Assembly (NCBI RefSeq): GCF_004792685.1
Contig: NZ_SRXT01000008.1
Coordinates: 1 to 64,000, forward strand
DNA length: 64,000 bases
Reading direction: 5' to 3'
Origin: Sphingomonas gei
Lineage (GTDB): Bacteria > Pseudomonadota > Alphaproteobacteria > Sphingomonadales > Sphingomonadaceae
The notes beneath the pieces are model-generated. The model worked only from the letters and a program-made list of their open reading frames with translations. It was not told the origin of the DNA and searched no databases. Shown piece by piece: positions 9,336 to 18,435 of this stretch (the first letter of the stretch is position 1; each line of letters opens with the position of its first letter). A program made the position numbers and the translations under genes.

Positions 9336-10505
9336 CTAGACCCCGCCCCCGTGCCATTCCCGCACCCCGCTGCGTATTTTCTTCCGACGCTGGCGGCGAG
9401 AATCGCCGACCAGAGCGGTGAGCCTGTACAGATAGAGCTGACCGGAGCTTTCCAACGTGAACCCGGCGGCAAGGCGCTGCATCGCCGTTCGATCCGGCCG
9501 CAGATGCCTCGCGGCGTTCATCGCTATGCCCAGTGTATCGGGATCGCCGGGGGGAACCACCACGCCAAATTGCCCGTAGCCTGTCAGCCACTCCATGCTG
9601 ACGCAGCAGTTCGTCGCAGCGACCGGTAGGCCCGCAGCCAGGGCTTCCAGAATGACTGCAGGCGCTCCTTCGTAGTGGGACGAGAGGACAAAGACGTCTG
9701 CTCCTGCGTACAGGGCTCGAACATCTTCGACGTGCCCGACAAACCGGACTTGCGATCGCAAGTCCAACGCGTTTGCTAGTTTGACGAGACGGTCGCGCTC
9801 GGGACCGTCTCCAGCAATGACCAGCGTGTCTTCGGACCGGGCGTGGCGTGCAAACGCCTCGAGAAGCAGTACCTGATTTTTCTGTGCGGCAAGTCTGCCG
9901 ACGGTGAGGAAGCGGCAACCAACGTGCGCATTTCTGGCTGATCTTGCGCCAGAAAGGTGATGCAGGTCGGATTCCGACAACGCCGGGTCGGGAATGACGC
10001 TGACCTTGTTATCCGGGGGCGCCATTTCGCGCTCGACTTCAGCAAGCATCGGTGCCGCGATCGCCACGAAGCCGTCGAGGGCGCTACCCTGTACTCTCAG
10101 CCACCATTGATAGAATGGTCTGATGAACTTCGGAAGATCACGCCTCTCCAGATCGTTGCTGATCTTGACAAGAACGGGAGGGCATCGATCACCGAGGAGA
10201 AGCTTCATCGCTACGCAAACAACGGTGTAGGTGTTTCCGGGACAAAAGACGACGTCGACCTTTTCCTTGAGAAGGCACTGGAAGAACGACCAGATCATCC
10301 AGATCGTCTCCCACCGGTCGGTCGAAAACGGTTCTGTCATGACACGATAATCGAGGGCGGGAGCGGTAGCGACACAGGCTCCGCGACTTCGGCCAAGGAC
10401 GATGACGGGATCATGCCCCGCCTGTCGCCAATGTTCGGCAAGGCGCAGCGCGATACGCTCGACCCCGCCTGGTTCGAAGCTATGGATGGGAATGGCAATC
10501 CGCAT
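9336..10505 (-). CDS. Family 4 glycosyltransferase
   Basis: About 389 residues from MRIAIPIHSFEPGGVERIALRLA, a typical GT4 N-terminus with the acceptor loop PGGVER. The C-terminal domain carries FLTVGRLAAQKNQVLLLEAF and SSHYEGAPAVILEALAAGLPVAAT, the donor-binding region with the E-x7-E pair. An in-frame ATG at 10580 has a better ribosome-binding site (AGGGG, 4 bp spacing) and would add 25 residues, so the exact start is open. It appears to be the first gene of the five-gene envelope cluster read towards the LptF/G-like permease. Confidence 0.85.
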   Translation of the reverse strand: MRIAIPIHSFEPGGVERIALRLAEHWRQAGHDPVIVLGRSRGACVATAPALDYRVMTEPFSTDRWETIWMIWSFFQCLLKEKVDVVFCPGNTYTVVCVAMKLLLGDRCPPVLVKISNDLERRDLPKFIRPFYQWWLRVQGSALDGFVAIAAPMLAEVEREMAPPDNKVSVIPDPALSESDLHHLSGARSARNAHVGCRFLTVGRLAAQKNQVLLLEAFARHARSEDTLVIAGDGPERDRLVKLANALDLRSQVRFVGHVEDVRALYAGADVFVLSSHYEGAPAVILEALAAGLPVAATNCCVSMEWLTGYGQFGVVVPPGDPDTLGIAMNAARHLRPDRTAMQRLAAGFTLESSGQLYLYRLTALVGDSRRQRRKKIRSGVREWHGGGV

Positions 10506-10688
10506 GCCGGCTAGACGCCGATCATATTGAGAACCCGCATGGGCTGCGGCGCATTTGAGGCTGGGACTTACAGAAACCATTCGCCCCTGCGGTGAGGTCG
10601 ATGCCACCGAGGAAGACGGCGGCGGGGCGGTCATATCGGGTGCGACGCCTCCGCAGCCCTTGAGGCGGCAGAACTGCGGCTCGATGGA

Positions 10689-11878
10689 TCATAGAGCGGC
10701 ATGTCCGGATCGAGGTTGATGAGAGGCCGGCCCAAACAGCCGGCGAGCCCGTTTCTCCAGGCCGTCCACCAGCTCGAAGATGACGGGCACGACCAGCAGA
10801 CTCAGCAAAGTGGAAGTCAGCAGGCCGCCGATGACCGCGATCGCCATGGGCTGGCGGAAACTGACGTCTGCACCGATGCCCAGGGCAAGCGGCGCCATGC
10901 CTGCGATCATCGCCGCGCTCGTCATGATAATCGGACGCGCCCGCATCCGGCAGGCTTCCAGCAGAGCCTCCTCACGCGATAGTCCGCGGCGCTTGATCCC
11001 CAGGATCGCATATTCGACCAGCAGAATCGAATTCTTGGCAACGATGCCCATCAGCATGACGAGGCCGATCATGGCCGTGAGGACCAGCGTGCCGCTCAAA
11101 AACAGCGCAAGGAAGGCGCCGCCGATAGAGAGCGGCGGGGCCGAAAGAATGGTGATAGGCTGGAAGAATCCCGAAAAAGGAGCACCAATACGCAATAGAT
11201 GCACAGGACTCCGGCGGCGAGCGCGGTCAGGAAGCCTGCGGAAATATCTTCACCGATCTCCGCATCGCCTTCCGGCATGATTTCGACCTGGTCGTCCTTT
11301 CGACCTCCCGTCGTGACAGCGCGCAAGGCGACGTCCGACCTCTTGCCCGGTGTGGACAGAAGCATGACGTAACTGCGACCGTCGCGTATCACCACGCACT
11401 CGGCTGGAACGACCAATGCCCTGGATTCGCCCACAGCGATGGCGCCATTGGCGTACATACCCGCGCGCGCCGGACTGCCCGGCAGGATAGCCGATGTCTG
11501 ATGGCTCGGGCCGCCCGAGGGATCGAAGCGATCACGCGTTCGCGTGCCGCCGCCCTCGATACCGACTGCCGGCACCTTTCCAGCCTCGCGCACCGTGACC
11601 AGCGCACGCGCCTGGTCGACCCGCGCGGCAGCCTCGGCCAGTGTCGGGTTATCGCTCAGACCCGCCGAAACCAGATGGTCTATGGCGGGATCGTCGAGCT
11701 GCGACCACCGGTCCGCCCCGCCCATCGGTACCGTCGCCTGCGATGGGGGCGACCCGCCGGGGCCGTTGGTCCACGAACCCGGCACATCCAGTGCGGGCCG
11801 ACGATATTCGGGTTGCAGCGCGCATGCGCCGAGGAAGACGACAGGCAACGCCATGCCGGCGCGAAGGAAGGTCGCCAT
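10689..11878 (-). pseudogene. Collapsed RND efflux operon (OMF - MFP - RND fragments fused)
   Basis: One reading frame begins as a NodT/OprM-type outer-membrane lipoprotein (lipobox-like FLGACALQPEYRRPALDVPG, then the LSDNPTLAEAAARVDQAR segment). Around residue 137 it switches to the C-terminal end of a membrane-fusion protein (GMYANGAIAVGES, ALVVPAECVVIRDGRSYV). It then enters an RND transporter near its late helices (TALAAGVLCIYCVLVLLF). A frameshift follows and the RND C-terminus continues in another frame (IGLVMLMGIVAKNSILLVEYA through the last helices). Gene order and orientation are those of an efflux operon with large internal deletions. It cannot make a pump. Confidence 0.85.
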
Positions 11879-11949
11879 AGGGGTATTGTGCCCACGACCG
11901 GGGCAGCTCACGCCTGCCGACGACAGATTGGGATCGGCTGTCGGAACCC

Positions 11950-11980
11950 GGCGCCGGAGGACATTTTTGCCTCCGGCGCC
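11950..11980. terminator. Strong hairpin downstream of the MipA-like gene
   Basis: GGCGCCGGAGG and CCTCCGGCGCC form a perfect 11-bp stem around a 9-base loop. It lies between the mipA-like stop and the efflux pseudogene. No T-run follows the stem on the minus strand, so termination is likely but not a textbook intrinsic site. Confidence 0.55.
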
Positions 11981-12039
11981 CTCCGCAACCCGAGGGGTGC
12001 GCCCGCTCGGATGACGTCGATCCCATATTTCCTGCCCGG

Positions 12040-12876
12040 TCAGAAGGTGTAGGCGAGGAAACCCATGCCGAACGGGGCGGTCTTCTTCCTGACGATCGGG
12101 CTGTCCTTCACCTTGCCCAGCAGCGTCTTGACGCCGCCCGCCACTCCGAAGCCAATATGGTCCGTCAGTCGATATTGCAGCCCAAGTTCTGCCTCCGCAT
12201 CCAGCAAACCCGCACCGGGGCGAAACTGCCGAAGACCCGATTCCTGTGCCTGACGTGCATTCACGCCGTAGAAACGGTCATTGTTTTTCGCGTTTGCCCA
12301 CCTCGTCTCGATCGAGGGCGTGATCGACAGCCGCTCATTTACCTCGATGGGGCGCGATAGACTGAAATCGGCGATCATGCCCTTTGTGTTGCCGGCGAAT
12401 ATCTGGGTAAGGCCGGCCGTGGCTTCGAAGCCGAATTGCCGAACGCTGACGAAACCGCGGGCGCCGGCTCCCATATCGATCTTGTTGAACCGGTTCGGTA
12501 CATCCTCACGGTCATAGCTATCAAAAACCGCGACGATACCGGCGCCGACCGTGAAGGTTTCGTTGTCTACCGGCGCGAAGCCAATTCCGTTGTCGAAATT
12601 GACGAAGAAGCTGCCGCGCTTGATGTCGACCGCTAATATCGGTTGAAACTCATATTTCCCCGCGCCCATGTAAGCGGGCTGATACAAGCCGCCGGCGCCG
12701 ATCGTGATGTGATCCTCCTCAGGACCATCGTCGTCTCCATTATATGCAGACGATTGAGCAGGAGCTGTGAGAGGTGGCTCGATTTCGGTTGAAGTCTGAG
12801 CTACCGCAGAAGTGATCCAGAATAGAGCGCCTGCCGAAACGACGACCCGATTACAAAAACGAAGTGTTTGACGCAT
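12040..12876 (-). CDS. MipA/OmpV-family outer-membrane protein
   Basis: A 278-residue protein with a signal peptide (cleavage near ITSAVAQ), an acidic linker and a beta-barrel with MipA/OmpV features: GAGGLYQPAYMGAGKYEFQPILAVD, KRGSFFVNFDNGIGFAP, and a C-terminus ending in an aromatic residue (FLAYTF). Members are outer-membrane scaffolding or porin-like proteins; the specific role varies. It is monocistronic, with a hairpin downstream and a 545-bp upstream region free of genes. Confidence 0.85.
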   Translation of the reverse strand: MRQTLRFCNRVVVSAGALFWITSAVAQTSTEIEPPLTAPAQSSAYNGDDDGPEEDHITIGAGGLYQPAYMGAGKYEFQPILAVDIKRGSFFVNFDNGIGFAPVDNETFTVGAGIVAVFDSYDREDVPNRFNKIDMGAGARGFVSVRQFGFEATAGLTQIFAGNTKGMIADFSLSRPIEVNERLSITPSIETRWANAKNNDRFYGVNARQAQESGLRQFRPGAGLLDAEAELGLQYRLTDHIGFGVAGGVKTLLGKVKDSPIVRKKTAPFGMGFLAYTF

Positions 12877-13421
12877 GTCGATCCCCGAGGATTATGGTGG
12901 GCGATATCCGCCATCGGCGGCATTCGGCGTACAAGCTGTCACCAGCCTGTTTATTTGATTCGATCAGATGGGCATGGTTCGCACGGACTAACCACGTGCC
13001 CTGTTCGCAATTCTGTGACCTGAATGTCTGCGGCGCCTCGGAGTCGGTATCTGCAAGAGAAAGGCCGAAGTACCGCTGCTCGAATACGCGCGCGCGACAC
13101 GATGCTGGCACTTCGAGTAAGATGCCGAGACTTTGTGCGTAAGGCGATCACCGCAAATCAAGTCGTGTGAGGCAATATGGCATGTCGGTGTCTCCGTTTG
13201 CCCCTGAGACGCCAACCGGATTGCAGACCCGCACCAGACGATGCGAAAATTCTCGGCTCCGCTGACACGGACATTCTTCAGTGTCGCGCTGTGGCGGCGT
13301 GCCCCCGGATTTCGCGCCAGACGGCGATGCCGGCTTTAGATTGATTTCGCTCGTCGCCCCGTAGTTCGCGCGGCGCCGCGTCAGCCCTCAACGCCGGAGC
13401 AACCGGCGACGGGAGGGAAGA
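12877..13421. other. Gene-free region between divergent mipA-like gene and receptor remnant
   Basis: No convincing coding sequence on either strand. It must contain the promoter of the MipA-like gene and what remains of the promoter of the decayed receptor; a strong ribosome-binding site (GGGAGGGAAG) still precedes the receptor remnant. Confidence 0.5.
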
Positions 13422-13831
13422 ATGACGATCTCGAAAAAGGCTCTTTGCGCGGCGCTGCTCGCCGCCGCCGTATATCCTGCCGGCCCGGCCATCCTGCCGG
13501 CCGGTGCGCAGGAGGCGCCCATGGTTCGACCTGCCTTCGCAGGACCCGGCAACGACGCTGCGCGCCCTGACCCGACAGGGCGGTCGCGAGATCCTGCTCG
13601 CCGACGGAGAGGTTCGCGGTCGGCGGTCTTCCCGAAGTGCATGGCAGCTTCACAGTCGAGCAGGTGATACGGCTCGCCATCAGGGGCCGCAGCCTGGTCG
13701 TCGAGGAGCAGGATCGCTCTGCGCCCCAATTCCGACAGCTGATGGTGGTAAACATAGCGCCCGAAAGCAGCCGTTCGCTGTTCGCGCGCGGGGGCGGTCA
13801 ATCGCCCCGGCTTCAGCCGACGGGGCGATGA
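13422..13831 (+). pseudogene. Remnant of an STN-domain TonB receptor N-terminus
   Basis: The first frame encodes a signal peptide (MTISKKALCAALLAAAV to PAGAQ) behind a good ribosome-binding site. After a shift, a second frame reads FDLPSQDPATTLRALTRQGG and then REILLADGEVRG, the start of an STN domain. After another shift, a third frame reads LPEVHGSFTVEQVIRLAIRG and then RSLVVEEQ, the end of an STN domain. The plug and barrel are absent. So a receptor gene was truncated after its first 130 or so codons and has two frameshifts. Confidence 0.7.
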
Positions 13832-13873
13832 CTCGGGCACCCATTTCCCCTGCCGCAACCAAGTCCGGTTTCG

Positions 13874-15829
13874 CTAATAATTTAAGCTCCAGCCGATGAA
13901 TCCGGCCATCCACGCGACCCACAAGAAACCAATCAGAGCCAGCGCGACGATGAAGCTGCGAGCTCGCGCAGCCCAATTCAGCTTCGCTCGGAATGCGAGC
14001 CATGTGTTCAAAAGTCCCAGAATCGCCCCGAGCAGCGGCACGATCGCCGCGACTTGCAGGAAGCGGATCAAGCTATCCAGCCCGCCATTGTAATAGCCCA
14101 CGTCGGTCCGCAAAATTGGCGCGAGCACGCTGTACCAAGCGAGAAGATAGACCAGGTTCGCCACCACGGCGATCCGCGTCAGACGGCGGACCAAGGCCGC
14201 ACGGCCGGTGGCAAGCGGCCCCAACCTGCGACTGTAGCCCACCCACGCCGCAATCGGCCAGGTGATCGCGGCGCACAGCAGAACCAGCAAGGAGAGGCCG
14301 GCGACCAGCTGGAAAACAGCCCCGCTGCGACCGGTCGGTGCCATCTGCAGGATCGCCACGGGATTGCGGCTGTCGCCGATGGCGGGACGTCCACCCGCCC
14401 GGGTGGCGCGCAACTGTCGCGCGCCGCCGACTTCGCGCCAGAGACCTGGCGCGGTTTCCCGAAAGCGCTCGTTTGATACCCAGGATGCGGTGATCGTCCC
14501 ATCCTCGTTCGCGACGATCTGGTCCTGTTGCAGCAAGTAGAACAGGCTGATGAAGCCCGTCTCTACGCGGCGCGAACTCTCGTAGCTCCCGGCGATGGCG
14601 CGCGCATCTTCAGCCGCAGTTGCGATTGCAGGCGGCGTGACCGGCACAGATACCGCGAAATAGCGATCGAGGAAGTGTTGAAACAGTCGCTCGCGCGCGC
14701 CGTAGACTGAGTCATTCTCGCCTCTGCTGTTGAAGCTGACGAAAATGCCGACGCCCTCCTCCGGAAGGAGGTTCAGGTCGCTATGGAAGACCACCGTATC
14801 GCCGCCATGTCCGAGGACGATGCGACCGTTGCGCTCCCCGCGGAAGAAACCATGAGCGAGGGTGTCGAAGCCCGTCGGCGCTTTCAGCGATGGTCTGTGC
14901 ATCAGGCGCGCGGTCTCGGGCCGCAGGATGCGGGCGTCGCCGAAGCGACCGTCCTGTAGGTGCGCAAGCATGAAATTGGCCATGTCCGCGCCGGTTGCGG
15001 AAATCTGTCCGGCGGGAGCGGTGCCGACAAGCTCGAACGGGCTCGGCGGCGTCTCGCTGGTGCGATACCCCTTGGCCGCGGTTGTGGCGAATGCCGGCGG
15101 GAGCGGTTGGCGCGCCGTCGTCGAGCGCATAGCTAGCGGCGCGAGGATATGCCGCTCCACATAGGCCTCATAGGGTTCCCCCGAGACACGCTGGACGATG
15201 TATCCGGCAAGCGCGGTGCCGTAGTTCGAATAGGCCGGCACCTCTCCCGGCGCGAACATGAAGGGACGCATATTCTCCTTCAGATAGCGCTCGTTCGTTT
15301 TCAGCAGCTTTGGATCGGTAGCCATGACGTCCTTCAGCCCCTCTTCGAAGCCACCGCGGTGCGTCATCAGATCGGTCATCGTCACCGGCCGGTCGCCCGG
15401 GGCCGAAATCCTGAAGTCGAGATAGCGGTTCACGTCGGCGTCGAGGTCGATCTTTCCTGCTTCCACCAACTGCATCACGGCCGTCCACGCGAACAGCTTC
15501 GAGGTGGAGCCGATCCGCATCTGATGGCGATCCGGATCCATCGGAATCTTCGCCGCTACGTCCGCATAGCCATAGCCCCGCTTGAACAAGACCTCGCCGT
15601 CGTCGACGACCACGACCTGCGCACCGGCGATCTTTCCCTGTTCGAGCGTGGTCGCCATGAAACCGTCGAGCCAGGCGCCCAGGTCGGTCGCCGTGAGCGC
15701 ATGCTGGGCGGGCGCGTGCGGAGGAGCCGTCACCGCCATCGGCGCCGGATCGGGATCCTGCTGTGCAACGGCCGCCGCTGCGAGCGACAGAATCCCGAGC
15801 AGGGCGAGCAACAATCTGCGACCGGTCAA
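13874..15829 (-). CDS. Serine hydrolase (class C beta-lactamase family) with C-terminal membrane segments
   Basis: About 651 residues. Signal peptide MTGRRLLLALLGILSLAAAAVA, then a beta-lactamase-fold domain with the S-x-x-K nucleophile motif (STSK, about residues 108-111) and the YSN motif (PAYSNYG, near 201). The last ~150 residues contain four hydrophobic helices, as in some penicillin-binding/esterase-like hydrolases of this superfamily. I place the start at a TTG because GGAG stands 7 bp ahead and the signal peptide begins there; a longer reading from a TTG at 15895 lacks a ribosome-binding site. Substrate unknown (peptide, D-amino acid or ester). It diverges from the TetR gene, which may regulate it. 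Confidence 0.82.
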   Translation of the reverse strand: MTGRRLLLALLGILSLAAAAVAQQDPDPAPMAVTAPPHAPAQHALTATDLGAWLDGFMATTLEQGKIAGAQVVVVDDGEVLFKRGYGYADVAAKIPMDPDRHQMRIGSTSKLFAWTAVMQLVEAGKIDLDADVNRYLDFRISAPGDRPVTMTDLMTHRGGFEEGLKDVMATDPKLLKTNERYLKENMRPFMFAPGEVPAYSNYGTALAGYIVQRVSGEPYEAYVERHILAPLAMRSTTARQPLPPAFATTAAKGYRTSETPPSPFELVGTAPAGQISATGADMANFMLAHLQDGRFGDARILRPETARLMHRPSLKAPTGFDTLAHGFFRGERNGRIVLGHGGDTVVFHSDLNLLPEEGVGIFVSFNSRGENDSVYGARERLFQHFLDRYFAVSVPVTPPAIATAAEDARAIAGSYESSRRVETGFISLFYLLQQDQIVANEDGTITASWVSNERFRETAPGLWREVGGARQLRATRAGGRPAIGDSRNPVAILQMAPTGRSGAVFQLVAGLSLLVLLCAAITWPIAAWVGYSRRLGPLATGRAALVRRLTRIAVVANLVYLLAWYSVLAPILRTDVGYYNGGLDSLIRFLQVAAIVPLLGAILGLLNTWLAFRAKLNWAARARSFIVALALIGFLWVAWMAGFIGWSLNY

Positions 15830-15886
15830 TCTCGTTCTCCAGCAGGGATATCCGGAAGGAAAGCGTCGCCATCGAGCCGGATTTAT

Positions 15887-15904
15887 AGAGAACAAATATT
15901 CTCT
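15887..15904. promoter_or_regulatory. Candidate TetR operator
   Basis: AGAGAA and TTCTCT form an inverted repeat with 6-bp spacing, AT-rich against the GC-rich background, in the divergent region between the serine hydrolase and the TetR gene. The position suits an autoregulatory operator controlling both. Binding is inferred. Confidence 0.4.
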
Positions 15905-15960
15905 TATTGATGAGCCGTCAAGATCGGCTATCCTCCGTCCTCCTCACCGTGCAGCGAGCC

Positions 15961-16560
15961 ATGCCCAAGCGAAGCCCCGACCATATGAGCGCTCAGCGCG
16001 AGCGCATCCTTCGCGCCACCATTCGGTGTATCGGGGACCTCGGCCTCGAACAGACTTCGATCGCCACGATCCGGAAGGAGGCTGAGCTGAGTACCGGCGC
16101 GATCTACAAACACTTCGAGAGCAAGGACGAAATCGTCACTGCGGCGCTGCAATTCGCAGCGATGGACCAGTCGGACGTGCCGCACCACTGGCCGCTGCTC
16201 AGGGACGATATGGCAGCGCTGGGCGATGAGCGAGGCTTTGACATGAATGTCATCGCCAGGACGAACCTGCAATTGCTCGCCAGCAGCCTTCGGCCCGGCC
16301 CCCTGCGTGTGTTGTTAACCTCCCAGATGGAGCACACGCTTTCGGTTCTTGCAGATCGACTGGCTACGATGGAGCAGGCAGGGGAAATCCGGCTGCGGAT
16401 GAGCCCATTGCGAACCGCCAGGTGCATCGCCGCGCTAGCAGAAGGACTGACTTGGCTGGGCCTGGCATCCGGTCGCAGGCTGGAGGAGATATCGCGGGAC
16501 ATCGTGGCGGGTTTGGAATGCTTGGTAGACGCGGACGCATCGTCCTCGAGTCGCGACTAG
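15961..16560 (+). CDS. TetR-family transcriptional regulator
   Basis: About 199 residues from MPKRSPDHMSAQRERIL. The N-terminal helix-turn-helix is clear (RATIRCIGDLGLEQTSIATI then STGAIYKHFESKDEIV), and the C-terminal helical ligand domain is diverse as usual. An upstream ATG at 15910 is possible but would start right beside the inverted repeat at 15887-15904, so the later start leaves a sensible leader. It is divergent from the serine hydrolase gene. Ligand unknown. Confidence 0.85.
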   Translation: MPKRSPDHMSAQRERILRATIRCIGDLGLEQTSIATIRKEAELSTGAIYKHFESKDEIVTAALQFAAMDQSDVPHHWPLLRDDMAALGDERGFDMNVIARTNLQLLASSLRPGPLRVLLTSQMEHTLSVLADRLATMEQAGEIRLRMSPLRTARCIAALAEGLTWLGLASGRRLEEISRDIVAGLECLVDADASSSSRD

Positions 16561-16760
16561 GCAGGGCCAACTCCCCTCAGGAATATCGAAAAATAACTGT
16601 GGCTGTCCTGCCGCCGAGCAATGCGCCCTATCGCCGTCACCCGCTCGCTGTTCGGCTTTACCTATGAGCGGACGTTCACTTACAGCCCTCACATGGCACC
16701 CGCTCATAGCCGGATTGGGTCAAGCCGCAGCATGCAGCCTTGCTAACAGCCACTTCATGC

Positions 16761-16780
16761 ATCATATGACGTTACATGAT
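16761..16780. promoter_or_regulatory. Near-palindrome upstream of the flavoprotein gene
   Basis: ATCATATGACGTTACATGAT matches its reverse complement at 16 of 20 positions and is centred on ACGT. It lies about 80 bp before the thioredoxin-reductase-like gene in the otherwise gene-free stretch 16561-16860, so it may be an operator for the flavoprotein-methyltransferase pair. Confidence 0.35.
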
Positions 16781-16860
16781 ACGCGAGAGCCGATTGTCCG
16801 GAGTGCTCACGTGCTCCTGCACATGGCCGAGCAGCCAGGACCCCACCTTGGAGAACAGCC

Positions 16861-17754
16861 ATGCAGCATGATGCCATTATCGTCGGCGGCGGATTTGCCG
16901 GCCTCGCTGCAGCGACCTATCTGGCGCGTGGTCGCCGGACCGTCCGCGTGCTGGACACGGGCAAACCGCGAAACCGGTTTGCCGCGGAATCGCACGGCTT
17001 TCTGGGATATGACGGAAGCGATCCCCGCCGCATCCTCGACCGCGCGCGGACGCAGTTGCTCGCTTATCCCACGGCTACCCTTGTCAGCGCCGAAGCCAGT
17101 GCAGCCGCTGTGATCGATGGCGGGTTCCGCGTCAGTCTGGCCAATGGCGATGAGATGACCGCGCGCAAGCTGATCCTGGCATTTGGTCTCCGCGACGCGT
17201 TGCCGGACCTGCCTGGGCTCAACGAGCGCTGGGGCCGGACCGTGCTTCACTGCCCTTATTGCCACGGGATCGAGTTCAGCGACCAGCCTCTCGGCGTGCT
17301 CTATCGCATGCCCCTGTCGGTGCATCAGGCAAGCCTAATCGCCGAATGGGGGCCGACGACCCTCTACCTGAATGGCGCGGAGCTTAGCTCGGAGGAAACC
17401 GCCATGCTTGCCAGTCGCGGCGTGGCGATCGAGGCAGCGCCCATTGCTAGCTTGATCGGGGACGAAGCCGACCTGGCCGAGATTGAGCTTGCAGATGGCC
17501 GGCGCCGCGCCATCGCCGCGCTCTACATCGCTCCCGAGAGCAGCTTCAGCTGCCCGCTCGCCGCGCAGCTCGGCGTGGAGGTCGAGGCGGGCCCGATAGG
17601 ACCGGTCATCCGCACGGATGCCGAGAAGATGACCTCGGTTGCCGGCCTCTATGCCGCAGGCGACATCGCCCGGATGCCGCATAGTGTGAGCTGGGCGGTC
17701 GCTGACGGTGTGACGGCCGGGGTGTCGGCGCACCGCGCGCTGGTGTTCGGCTGA
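16861..17754 (+). CDS. Thioredoxin-reductase-like FAD/NAD(P) oxidoreductase
   Basis: A 297-residue flavoprotein. The N-terminus has the FAD dinucleotide motif IIVGGGFAGLAAATYLARG (residues 6-24). A CPYCHG motif places a redox-active pair at Cys131 and Cys134. A late GLYAAGDIAR motif is the second FAD-binding element. This is the layout of thioredoxin reductases and related pyridine-nucleotide disulfide oxidoreductases, though the NADPH-domain glycine motif is weak, so the true electron acceptor is uncertain. GGAG precedes the ATG. It is 3 bp upstream of a methyltransferase gene and probably co-transcribed with it. Confidence 0.82.
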   Translation: MQHDAIIVGGGFAGLAAATYLARGRRTVRVLDTGKPRNRFAAESHGFLGYDGSDPRRILDRARTQLLAYPTATLVSAEASAAAVIDGGFRVSLANGDEMTARKLILAFGLRDALPDLPGLNERWGRTVLHCPYCHGIEFSDQPLGVLYRMPLSVHQASLIAEWGPTTLYLNGAELSSEETAMLASRGVAIEAAPIASLIGDEADLAEIELADGRRRAIAALYIAPESSFSCPLAAQLGVEVEAGPIGPVIRTDAEKMTSVAGLYAAGDIARMPHSVSWAVADGVTAGVSAHRALVFG

Positions 17755-17757
17755 GAC

Positions 17758-18435
17758 ATGGACACGGTGCGCCCATTCACCGATCGGTCCGCGATTGCCA
17801 GCTATGCCGAGGATACGCCACGCAAGGTGCCTGGCTATGCAGACCTGCATCGCATGTCGATGCTCCTGCTCGCAGAGGCAGCGGCGCCTACTGCGGAAAT
17901 CCTAGTCTATGGCGCGGGCGGTGGCCTTGAACTCAAGGCATTCGCCGATGCGCAACCGGAGTGGCGCTTCGTGGGGGTCGACCCGTCAGTACCGATGCTG
18001 GACTTGGCGCGGCGTGAGCTAGGACAACGCATGGCGCGCGTCGCCCTGATCGAGGGCTTTATCGACAACGTGCCGAGCGGGCCATTCGATGGCGCCACCT
18101 GCCTGCTGACGATGCATTTTCTCGACCGCGACGAGCGTGCCCGCGTGCTGCGGGAACTACGTCGACGAATGAGGCCCGGTGCACGCCTCGTCACCGCCCA
18201 TCATAGTACCCCTAACATCGGCGCTGCTCGATCCTGGATGGTCCGATCGATCTTGTTCGGCGATCCGAACGGTGGTGATCTTGAAGCTGCCACTCGCTCC
18301 GCCGACCGGATGCTATCTCATCTGCCGCTCCTTACCCCCCGTGACGAAGAATCGCTGTTGCAGGAAGCAGGCTTTTGCGACGTTGGCCTGTTCTATGCCG
18401 CGTTCAGCTTCCGGGGTTGGACGGCAACTGCGTGA
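17758..18435 (+). CDS. Class I SAM-dependent methyltransferase
   Basis: A 225-residue protein with motif I at residues 48-60 (ILVYGAGGGLELK), an acidic end of strand 2 (FVGVDPSVPMLDLAR) and a post-I/IV region (DGATCLLTMHFL). These define a Rossmann-fold small-molecule methyltransferase. It follows the flavoprotein gene directly, suggesting a two-step or shared pathway, but the substrate is not evident. Confidence 0.85.
   Translation: MDTVRPFTDRSAIASYAEDTPRKVPGYADLHRMSMLLLAEAAAPTAEILVYGAGGGLELKAFADAQPEWRFVGVDPSVPMLDLARRELGQRMARVALIEGFIDNVPSGPFDGATCLLTMHFLDRDERARVLRELRRRMRPGARLVTAHHSTPNIGAARSWMVRSILFGDPNGGDLEAATRSADRMLSHLPLLTPRDEESLLQEAGFCDVGLFYAAFSFRGWTATA

Noticed and set aside
8383-9918. 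511-codon minus ORF spanning the membrane-protein and glycosyltransferase genes
   Set aside because: It crosses two well-supported genes in another frame and has no domain.
11096-11911. A genuine OMF-MFP fusion protein
   Set aside because: The joins fall inside domains, the RND part is frameshifted and no functional unit remains, so a deletion product is the better reading.
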